In this document: positions 1 to 9,479 of the stretch, one piece after another
How positions within the stretch are numbered: position 1 is the first letter of the stretch
Layout of the letters: each line of letters starts with the position of its first letter
Origin: Daldinia sp. FL1419
Lineage: Eukaryota > Ascomycota > Sordariomycetes > Xylariales > Hypoxylaceae
Direction of reading: 5' to 3'
DNA: 21,449 nt
NCBI GenBank assembly: GCA_025201765.1
Contig: MU623654.1
Coordinates: forward strand, 1 to 21,449
Program-made: the position numbers and the translations under genes
The notes under the pieces: generated by a model
Seen by the model: only the letters and a program-made list of their open reading frames with translations
Databases searched by the model: none
Told to the model about the DNA's origin: nothing

Positions 1-2150
1 TAATTTCAAATTTAACCATTTTTATTAATTTATTAATTAATATTATAATTATATTTATTTTATTAAATTTAATTTTTATTTTTATTTTATTCTTCCTTTT
101 CTTTACAATAATAATCTTTAAAATGGGCTTGTTTAGGCTGTGGATCTGACCGTCCACCATCCATATATCACCCTTTTTATCTCTTCTTAACAACGCTACC
201 ATTAGGCATATAATATAATATCTTTCCATTATTTATTATAATATTAAATTTTTAATAAATTAAATTATATACTTTTTTATGAAGGTTTTGTAAAAAGATA
301 ATCAAAAAACCGAAAAGTCTCTCCTTCCGTTTGGTATATATTTATTAATAAAAAATTTATAATTAATTTAAAGATATTATTATATATTAATTGTTGATCT
401 TTTGAAATAATAGTTGTTATTGGGTATTAAATATTTGAAAATTTTAATAAAACAATTATTAAAAATTTTTGGCAATTATTATTAATATTTATTAAATTAT
501 TACTTTATATAGACATTTTATTAAATTTAAATAATTTGGTTAAATAGAGCATTTATTTGCAATTTAATTAAATAATTTAATTAATTATTATGGTTTAATA
601 ATAGGGTACTGATTAAAAATTGTTTTGAAAGGCGTTGGAAGTTATTTGTAATATTTAAGTTTATTGTAATTATTAAGAATTATTTATTTATTGTGTATAG
701 TTTAATTTTAATGTGAATGAAGTAGTTATATTTAATTTAATTTTATATATTTTTTTTATTTATTGTAAAATTAATAAATATAATTGTTATTACATTTTAT
801 TTTTTAATTAATATATTTTTAAAATTTGGCTTATAGGAATGGGTTAGTAATGGGATGGTATATTATCCTAAGATACTGGTAATTTGAAGTTTTATTTACT
901 TATTACAATTGGGGCTTAATGTATATTAATGGAAAATTTATAGGGAAATTGTAGGTTAATTAATAATATTATTAATATTATTAAAAATATTATTTAATTT
1001 GTTGATATAAATTATAAATTTTTTTTTTTTTATAATATTAAAATCTTTTCGGATATATTAATCCAAAATTATATTATCTTAAGTATAATATTAGAAATAT
1101 TAATTATTAATATTTTTAATTTCTTTTATAATTATTTTTATTATTATAATTTATAAAATTTAAGGTATTATATGTAATAAAATAATATTAAATATTTTAA
1201 ATAAAGAATTTATTTTTGATTTGATATATATAGTTATTTCTAAAGTAAAAAGATTTTAAGATTTAATATTTAATATTTTTTTGGGATCAGATATTTTATA
1301 ATAGAATATTGGTAAATTGGTAAATTGGTGTTTCCAGGATTGGTTATATAGAACATACTAATTAATTTAATAAATCTATAATATATATCAATTTTAAATA
1401 AAATTGTTATGTAGTATTGATTTTTAACTTATTAGTTAGGCCTTTATTTGTAAAGTTTTTTTTAGTTTAAATCACTTGTAATTTTCAGAGTATTTTATAT
1501 AATTTTATATAATTTATTTATAATATTAATTATATATATTAATAAATTAAAATATTTAAAATATTTAAAATAAATTTAATAATTTTTTAAAATTCAAATT
1601 TAATAATAATATATAAGTTTTTTTAATAGTACTTAATATTAAAATTATTTTATTAATATTTAATAATATTAATTTAATAATATTTTTAATAAATACAATT
1701 TAAAATATTTAATAAAATATTAGGAAAAATTCTTTTATATAAATTTTTTAAAAAAAGAAGAATAATTCTATTAAAAGGTTAAAATTTATAAAATAAATAT
1801 ATAAACATACATAAGATTATAATCTTATTCTTGTAATAATAGTTTCGGAATTTAATTAATATGTGATTTTTATAATTATTAATAATTAAAAAATGTTTGG
1901 TATTTATAATATATAGTTTTAAATATTTATTAAAATATATAATTTATTGTAAAATAGTTTTATTTATCATTTAATTATTAAAGAAATATTAATTAAAATG
2001 AAATTTAATATATTATATTAGAATTCTTTTAATAAATTATTATATAAAAATATTAAAACATTAATAAGAAATTAATAAAATAATTAATAAATTAATAACA
2101 AATAAAAATATTATATTAAAATTTAAAAATTTAAAAAAATATTTATAATT
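1..2150. other. A/T-rich gene-free tract
   Basis: No reading frame, RNA gene or element boundary can be supported here. The sequence is mostly TTAATTAA-like runs with a few less mutated islets, at 121-180, 600-650 and 836-960. In roughly 540-1000 the plus strand keeps G but has lost nearly all C; 661-720 has 8 G and no C. This suggests old repeats that have decayed by C-to-T change on the plus strand. I could not match any islet to the repeat families found elsewhere in the window. Confidence 0.7.
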
Positions 2151-2163
2151 AAATATATTTTTA

Positions 2164-2467
2164 TTTAAATTAATTAAATAAAAAAATAATTTATTTATAT
2201 TAAATTTAAATTTTAATAATTTTTATAAAATTCATTTTATATTTTATTATATAAATTTCTAAAAGTTTAATCATTTTTATTAAATGGTGAGATCTAATAG
2301 GAATACAGTGTGAAACCAAAGTTATAATAATGTAATTTAATTGGATAGGCAGTGGGTAGGTTTTTTCCGGAACATAATTCCTATTTGGAACAAATATTAA
2401 AAGATGGATTAGATATTTATAATATATTCTAAGTAGATTGGAATAATAATAAATGATAAAAATAATA
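2164..2467 (+). mobile_element. 5'-truncated LINE-like fragment, copy L1
   Basis: This is the 3' end of the LINE-like family, sense on the plus strand. It contains the family block around 2340-2440 (GGCAGTGGGTAGG, then AAAAGATGGATTAGATA, then TAATATATTCTAAGTAGATTGG) and ends in an AATAATAATAAA-type tail. It aligns with 19345-19640 through mostly C/T and G/A differences. A possible 13 bp target duplication, AAATATATTTTTA, lies at 2151-2163 and 2468-2480. In such A/T-rich DNA a match of this kind could be chance, so the outer ends are less certain than the core. Confidence 0.6.
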
Positions 2468-2649
2468 AAATATATTTTTAATTATAATATTATATTTTAT
2501 AATAATATTTTTTATAAATTAAAATTATATATAAAATTTAAAATCTAATTAATTTCAATATATATTTTATTATATTTAAAAAATATATTAATTCTTTTTT
2601 AATATGAAAGAATTAAAAAAGAAATATTTAAATATTTAATTTAATGATA

Positions 2650-2983
2650 TATTAAATTATCAATTATATCTTTATTTTAATTAATTAATAATAAATCTTT
2701 TTAATATAATTCCAGAAATTAACTATTAAAACTTTATTATAATTTTTCTAAAATTTTTAAATTTTTAAAAAAATTATTAAAAAATTATTCTTATTATATT
2801 TAATCCCTTATTTGCCAAGTCCATAATTCTCATATATTTTAACAATCTTAAAAAGATTATTTATTTTAATATTATTAATATCATAATTATTCCACAATGT
2901 AACCCCATTTTATATCTGTTCTATTAATGCTTACTAATTGCGATATAGGGTTTACAGGGGAATCAGCTCTGGAGGGAGACTAA
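2650..2983 (-). mobile_element. Internal LINE-like fragment, copy L2 (reverse orientation)
   Basis: The reverse complement of 2650-2956 aligns with 18459-18780, the 5' part of copy L7. The clearest stretch is 2911-2956, which matches the complement of 18459-18503 with only transition differences. The match stops exactly where L7 begins, while this copy runs on through GGGGAATCAGCTCTGGAGGG to about 2983. It therefore holds family sequence further 5' than L7. No 3' tail or target duplication was found for it. Confidence 0.55.
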
Positions 2984-3158
2984 AATAATATTTAAATATT
3001 TAAAATTATTTATTATATAAAATATTTTAAAAATTATATTAATATATATATATATGGAAAATTATATTATAATTAAATAATTAATATAAAAATAAATAAA
3101 TATTTAAATATATATAAATTTATATTTATAAAATTAATAAATATAATTTTTTTTTAAT

Positions 3159-3170
3159 AATATAAAATAT
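3159..3170. repeat. Target-site duplication of LINE copy L3, left
   Basis: AATATAAAATAT occurs here and at 7523-7534. Everything between is explained by LINE copy L3 plus the DNA transposon inserted in its tail, so the pair marks the original L3 insertion site. Twelve bases of A/T could match by chance, but the position is what the model requires. Confidence 0.55.
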
Positions 3171-3186
3171 TATTATTATTATTTAT

Positions 3187-3236
3187 GAACAACACTAGTC
3201 GGGCAGTAGGGGGCGTGATATTTGGGTAGTAGCTAC
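3187..3236 (+). repeat. Left terminal inverted repeat of the long element
   Basis: This is one half of the roughly 50 bp inverted repeat. It holds two direct copies of the motif GGGCAGTAG (the second is GGGTAGTAG here), spaced about 22 bp, a common layout for transposase binding sites. A GGTACGTACC palindrome follows about 20 bp further in. The first G of the GAG terminus is kept and the third base is A, as in the nested copy. Confidence 0.85.
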
Positions 3237-4227
3237 ATAATTTATAAGGTGTATCATAGGTACGTACCTTTATATACAATTCTAATAATAACCTTTTATA
3301 CCAAAAGTAAACCCCTCTTTTCTAATTTTAATACATCACTTAATAAAATCCTTATTACCCATATTAAATCTCAACCCTTTTAATTTAATATTTTATTTAT
3401 ATTAAATTAACTTTTTTTTAATTATAATAATAAATTATAATAATATTATTTTTAATATTCTTAATAAATTTATTAAATACTTATATTATTACACCCTTTA
3501 ATTATTCTTTAATTTCCTTAAATATATTTAATATTTTAAATCCTTCTCTTAAAAGTCTTAACAAAATTTTTTTAATAGATTTGATGGAGGAGTTATAAGA
3601 GTTTTTTCAAGTATATGCCAAATAGTATAATCATAATATTAGTTGATGAAATATTAGTAATTATATTAATAATCTTTTATAATATTATTTAATTAAATAT
3701 AATTGAGGTTAAAAATAACCTTTTAAAATTAAGGTTAATAAATAAGTTATTTATTTTAAAAAAGTTGGTTACATCTGGTAAAGATTTATAAAAAATATAA
3801 AATATAATAATGATTAAATATTTAATTTATTAGATACCTTTAATATCCATATAAATTATATAACTAACAAAATATTATATAATAATCCATTTTATTATAA
3901 ATTCATTAATAATTATTATTATTATATTAAAGGCTTATATATTATTAATATTTAAATAATTTAAATTATAAAATTCTTTAAAACTATATTCTTTAATATA
4001 ATTATTATTGTAAAAAATATTTATAATTATTTTGTAAAAATTTATATTAATAAGTTTAATAATTTTATATTTATCCAAATTTTTGTTAAAAAGTTTAAAA
4101 ATAAGGTTAAAAATGAAAATAAATTTGTATTAATTAGGTTTGAATAGGAAAATAAGGATTGTAAATGTTTGAAAATTATATTTTGGTTATTTTTTGAATA
4201 TATTTAATTATATAAGAGGTTTTATAA

Positions 4228-4952
4228 GAACAACACTAGTCGGGCAGTAGGGGGCGTGATATTCGGGCAGTAGCCATATAATTTATGAGGCGTACCACAG
4301 GTACGTACCTTTATATATAATTTTAATAGTAACCTTTTGTACCAAAAGTGAACCTCTTTTTTTCAATTTTAATATATTACCCGGCAGAATGAAAGATTTT
4401 GTTAACCTCTTTTTCTAAGGTTTATATATGTTCTTTTAGATATAAATAGGGCTTTAGGAGTTGTTTTCTTGCCTGATTAGCTCAAGTTATATATAGTTCT
4501 TCAAAGATTGGCTCTATAGAATCTTTATACGAAAATATACAATCTCAGTCTCCTCTTTGAAGATATCTTCTTAAAGTGCGCTACCATTGGCAAGCAATTA
4601 CTTATATTAGTTTTTCTATCTGATTAGCTTATTCCCCTCTTTAGGATATAATCACTTTATATCCTCTGGCTCATACAACCTCTGGCTTATACAGCCTCTG
4701 GCTTGTTATGGGTTAATTGAAGTATAGGGTATATCTTGTAAGAACTATTAAAGCTCTTGTTCAATATATGTAAAAGTATATAAATTCTATAGTTAATAAA
4801 TTAAATATTTTTTTTAAAGAATTAAAATCCCAAAGAGGTACAAAAAAATACCAGGAAGTATGTACTGAAAAGTACGTACCCCTTGGGGACCCCACTTCTT
4901 TTGTGGCTACTGCCCGAATATTACGCCCCCTACTGCCCGACTAGTGTTGCTC
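4228..4952. mobile_element. Short non-autonomous TIR element nested in the long element
   Basis: This 725 bp element has near-perfect inverted repeats of about 50 bp (4228-4277 and 4903-4952), flanked by the exact 8 bp duplication TTTTATAA at 4220-4227 and 4953-4960. It lies inside the long element at 3187-6991 and shares about the outer 150-200 bp on each side with it. The middle, about 4400-4745, is unrelated to the host element. It is instead homologous to the tandem array at 9480-13440. A triple repeat of about 17 bp (CCTCTGGCTTATACAG type) lies at about 4666-4710. It keeps far more G and C than the surrounding element, which suggests that it arrived after the host had decayed. Confidence 0.9.
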
Positions 4953-5290
4953 TTTTATAATATTGTTAATTTTGATTGTATATATAAAATGAATTATTAT
5001 TAAATATTATTTATAAATATTATTATTATAATTAATATTAATTTTACTTTTAATATAATATTTATTATTATATTGGATAAATTATAAGAATTTTTTAATT
5101 AACTAAGTAATAAAAAACTTTTATTTTTTTTAATATCTTAAAAATTCAAACCTTTAATTATATTATATTAAATTTTTAATATAAATTTAAAGTAGTTATT
5201 GAAGAGATATTATTTAATACTTAATAATTAATTTATATTTTTTATATTAATAAGAATATTATATTTTAAATTAAAAAAAAATAATAATAG

Positions 5291-5398
5291 GTGCCTAATG
5301 AAGAAGAGGAGGATAAATTGGCTAAACCTCTTAATATAACATCAAATACTATTGATAAGGTTATTTTGAATAATAAGAAAGCAATTATTTTAAATTAA
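5291..5398 (+). pseudogene. Possible transposase coding remnant
   Basis: An open stretch of about 35 codons starts VPNEEEEDKLAKPL and is followed by a stop. It sits inside the long TIR element and is less mutated than its surroundings. An acidic cluster followed by mixed sequence identifies no family. It may be a surviving piece of the transposase gene, but it could equally be chance in mutated DNA. Confidence 0.2.
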
Positions 5399-6941
5399 TA
5401 AAATTATATAAAGCTTTATTATCTTAATTTCCAAGTATATTAAGACCTTTTTAATTCATTACCCTTTAAGATTCTTCATATTTATTGTAATTCTTTATTA
5501 TTATGATTATTTATAATATATTTTTATATTGAAGATGATTTTAAGGTTGCTTGGTAATGTATAAAAAAGGAATTTAGTAATAATTAATAATTAATAATTA
5601 TTTACTTTAAAATTAAATATTTTCTTTATTGGATTTAATAAATTAATTATTATATTTTTTATTATAAAATATATAATATAAAGATTATATTTCTTATTAA
5701 ATCTAATAATAGTAATATTAAATATTTATTTAAAATGATAGGCAAAATCAATTTAATTAAGTTTTATAAAACATTTTTACGTATAATATATTACCAATTA
5801 TTCTAATATAATAAAGTAATAGTTTAAGAAGAGGTTAAAATTAAGTAATATATTTTAAATATTAAATATATTAATAATATCCCTTTAATTTATATTAAAT
5901 AAACATTTAATTTGATATTATTTTAATATTAAAAAGCCTTATTATTTTTACTTTAATCAGGCAATCTAATCCCTCTTCTTTTATTTTCTTGCAATTGTTT
6001 TATTTTTTATTAATATAAATTATTTTATTATTATAAAATATATTTTTATATTTAATCAATTAATAAAAACTTTAAAATTAAAGGTATTTTATATTAAGAA
6101 ATAAATATGTTTTATTATATAAAAAAGAATTTGGTTAGTATTTATATTTTAATTAATATATTAATTAAAGATTAATAATATTTTAGGTTAAATTAATATC
6201 TTTATTAATAATATATAAATTTTATATGGTCAAGTTTTATGATTAATTAATTAATATATAAAGTTTATAATATTATTAGCGATGAGAAATATTTTTAAAT
6301 ATTTTTTACTTATTTTTACATTAAAATCTTTTATAATGGGAAAGTATTGATAATATAAATATTAATGAAGAAGTTAAAAATAAAATTTAAAATAAAATTT
6401 AAAGTAAGATTTAAAAAATAATTATATTAGGTATTAATTAAATATTATAATTATTTAAATGTAATAAAAGTAGATTTTGTAAAAAATTTTTAAATAAAAA
6501 TTTAATTTAATTTTAGTTAAAATGCTTTTATGGCAGGTTTTTAAAGATATGATCAAAAATAGAAGAAGCACGTTTAAAACTAAATTTTTAGGTTGAATTT
6601 CAAAATGTTTCAAATGTTATAAATGTTATATTGTTAATAGTTATAATAGTATAGCAATTATTTAAAAAATAGGTGGAAATAGTTAAAAATATAGTTAAAT
6701 TATTAAAGATTTAATTTGAAATATTGAAAATTAAAGTGTTTTTTATTAAATATATAAATAATTAATTAATTAGATTATAAGATTCATAAAAATAGCTAAT
6801 TATATAATATATATAAAAATATATAAATTTTATAATAAATTAAATATTTTTTTTAAAGAATTAAAATCATAAAAAGATATAAAAAAATATTAAAAAATAT
6901 ATATTAAAAAATACATATCCCTTAGGGACCTTATTTCTTTT

Positions 6942-6991
6942 GTAGTTATTGCCTAAATATCACACCTTTTACTGCTTGACTAGTGTTGCTC
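6942..6991 (-). repeat. Right terminal inverted repeat of the long element
   Basis: This is the complement of the left repeat, with nearly all differences being transitions (for example GCCTAAATATCACACC where the short elements have GCCCGAATATCACGCC). It ends GTGTTGCTC directly before the TTATTTAT duplication. Confidence 0.85.
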
Positions 6992-7522
6992 TTATTTATT
7001 ATTACCCCGATTTACCTAGAATATATTACAGGTATCTGGTTCATCTTTTGGTATTTGTTCTGGGTAAGAATTGTATTCCAAAAAAAACCTACCTACTACC
7101 TATTTAAATAAATTATATTATTATAATTTTGATTTTATTTTATATTTTTATTAAAATTTACTTTTTAATAGAAATAATTAAATTTTAATATAAAAAAATA
7201 TTTTATATATTATAATATTTAAATTTTGTAAAATGATATAATAATAATTTAAATATAAGGTAATAATAAAGTTTAAAATAGTTTTATTATTTTTTTTAAT
7301 AAATAATAAAAATATTGCTGCATTATAAAAAAGTTATTCCAGGGGAGGGTTAAGGTATATACAATTTGTGTAAAGTATAAATATATGTAAATAATTTTAT
7401 ATCTTTATGAAAAGCCATCACCTATTCTTACTTTTACAACCTTCTTTTTAATACCACAATATTATATTTGCTCTCCAAAATGGCTTAAAACGGTGCTGCC
7501 GACCCGTGGCCCTTCCCGACTA
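6992..7522 (-). mobile_element. 5'-truncated LINE-like element, copy L3 (tail split by the DNA transposon)
   Basis: Read on the minus strand, this copy ends in the family's A/T tail. Its sense 3' block is at 7003-7095 (complement GATTTACCTAGAATATATTA, TCATCTTTTGGTATTTGTTC) and its interior includes TTCCAGGGGAGGG at 7337-7349. The truncated 5' end is at about 7522, after the little-mutated stretch GACCCGTGGCCCTTCCCGAC. The remaining tail, about 3171-3186, lies on the far side of the 3.8 kb transposon. The flanking duplication is AATATAAAATAT at 3159-3170 and 7523-7534. Confidence 0.75.
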
Positions 7523-7534
7523 AATATAAAATAT

Positions 7535-8515
7535 ATTTAATAATAAAAAGAGATTAATAGGTAATTAATAATAAAAAAGTCTATACTTTAATATTTATTA
7601 GAAGGTTTTTTTTAAATATTTATAATAATAATAATTAAATATAATCTTAAATTTATATAATATAATACAATAAATATATTTATAAATATAAAATTTAAAA
7701 GAAATATATTTATACCTATACTTTAAAAATATTAATAACTAAAAGAAATATTCTGTATTATTAAAATATTTTATAATCTTCAAAAATTACCTCTTTTCTC
7801 ATAATAAAAATTCTTATAAATTCTAAAAGAATTTAATTTTACCCTAATATCTCAAAAATTATACATATTTATTAAAAATAAAATTCCTTTTTTATATATA
7901 TAAATAATATTATTATAACATATTAAAATTAATTAAATCGAAAATTAAATAAATTATTTCTAAATTTTAAAAATAATATAAATTAATTAAAAATAATAAA
8001 TTATAATAATTCCTTAAAATTAAAATAATTTAAAATCAAATATAATATTAAATATAATTAAACTAATTTATTTATATTAATAAAATTACTAATTTAATAA
8101 AAATAATTTAAAAAATCCCTAAAATATTTATAATAAAAAATAAACTATTATTTTATATAAAAATAACCTTACCTTAATTAATATAATAATATTAATAAAA
8201 AATAAATCTAATTTTATATATTATAATAATTACCTAACCTAATATTATATTTATTTGTTTAAAATTAACCCAATTCAACCTAAATCCAAATCCAAAATAT
8301 TATACAGCAACTAACCAAATTATATAATACCTTTAGTATATATAAAGATATACCCTAAAATTAAATAGAAATAATATTTTTAAAATTATTAATAATACCT
8401 TATTTATGAATAATATAATTAATTAAAAAAGTTTATAAATATATATAATAAATTTTTTAATTAAAAAATTAATAAATAAAATATAATTACTATTTTTATT
8501 ATTAAAATTAAATTA
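7535..8515. other. A/T-rich gene-free tract, G-depleted on the plus strand
   Basis: No gene or repeat boundary was found. From about 7740 the plus strand keeps C but has almost no G, the opposite of the bias at 540-1000. This suggests G-to-A decay of the plus strand. Confidence 0.6.
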
Positions 8516-8529
8516 TTTATTTTAATTTA

Positions 8530-8966
8530 TTTATTTATTTATTACTACTCCAATTTACCTAGAATATATTATAGGTATCCGATCCATCTTTTAATATTTG
8601 TTCCAAATAAGAATTATGTTTGAAAGAAAACCTACCTATTATTTATCCAATTAAATTACATTATTATAATTTTAATTTCACCTTATATTCTTATTAAAAT
8701 TTATTTTTTTAATAAAAATAATTAAATTTTAATTTAAAAAAAACATTTAATATATTATAATATCCAAATTTTATAAAATAATATAGTAACAATTTAAATA
8801 TAAAGTAATAATAAAATCCAAAATAATATCATTCTTTTTTTTAATAAATAATAAAAATGTTATTACATTATAAAAAAGTTATTCCAGGGGAGGGCCAGGA
8901 TATATATAATCTATGTAAAATATAAGTATATATGAATGACTTCATATCTCTATGAAAAGCCATCAC
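8530..8966 (-). mobile_element. 5'-truncated LINE-like element, copy L4
   Basis: This 437 bp copy is sense on the minus strand. On the plus strand it starts with a (TTTA)n tail, then TTACTACTCCAATTTACCTAG, and it breaks off after GAAAAGCCATCAC. A perfect 14 bp duplication, TTTATTTTAATTTA, flanks it at 8516-8529 and 8967-8980. The same family sequence continues past this breakpoint in copies L3, L5 and L7, so the end is a true 5' truncation. Such variable truncation is typical of target-primed reverse transcription. Confidence 0.85.
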
Positions 8967-8980
8967 TTTATTTTAATTTA

Positions 8981-9479
8981 AATTATAAAAAAAAAGATTT
9001 TAAATACTACAATTAATTAAAAACTTCAAAATTAAATTATATTTTTATTATATAATAATAATTAAATAATTAAATTAATTATTAAAAATAGTAAAAAATT
9101 TAAAACAAAATTAAAATACATAAATATATATAATTATTAATTTAAATAAGAAATTTAAAAACATTATATTAAAATTGATTATATTAATTTAGAAAATATA
9201 AATACAAATAGATTTATAAAAATATTATTAAAAGAAAAATATATTTATTTTAAAAAATAAATAAATTTAATAGATATTTTAAATTATTTAAAAGTTAAAA
9301 TATTTAAAAATTAGTTATTTTGGATTAGTTACTTCGCAACCAATTAGCCTTTTAAAATTAATTAATTTTATTTTATAAATATTAAAATAATATTTAATAA
9401 TAAAAATAATTTCTAAATAAAAAAACCATATATTTTAAATTTATATTAAAATAATATAATATATTTATATAATAAATCC
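8981..9479. other. A/T-rich gene-free tract
   Basis: Nothing recognisable is present apart from one less mutated patch at about 9310-9352 (GGATTAGTTACTTCGCAACC). It matches no other part of the window that I could find. Confidence 0.6.

Larger units (their letters stand above)
3187..6991. mobile_element. Long terminal-inverted-repeat DNA transposon, decayed (autonomous-sized)
   Basis: The element is 3,805 bp including a nested copy at 4228-4952, so about 3.07 kb originally. It is bounded by inverted repeats of about 50 bp. The left end (3187-3236) begins GAACAACACTAGTCGGGCAG. The right end (6942-6991) is its complement, altered by C-to-T and G-to-A changes. The exact 8 bp duplication TTATTTAT flanks it at 3179-3186 and 6992-6999. 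Known superfamilies with 8 bp duplications include hAT, P, Merlin and KDZ; hAT is the usual guess in fungi, but no transposase domain is readable. The interior is so mutated that no frame survives beyond about 40 codons, the longest noticed being 5291-5398 (plus strand). Its length suggests that it once encoded a transposase. Confidence 0.85.

Noticed and set aside
1260..1330. Possible LINE 3' end (GGATCAGATATTTTATAATAG, GGTAAATTGGTAAATTGG)
   Set aside because: It loosely resembles GGATTAGATATCTGTAATATATT and GGTAAATTGGGG of the LINE family, but needs a gap and fails upstream. There is no tail or duplication.
2164..2983. L1 and L2 as one twin-primed (5'-inverted) LINE insertion
   Set aside because: In twin priming the inverted part lies upstream of the tailed part. 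Here the inverted fragment lies beyond the tail, so two separate events are more likely.
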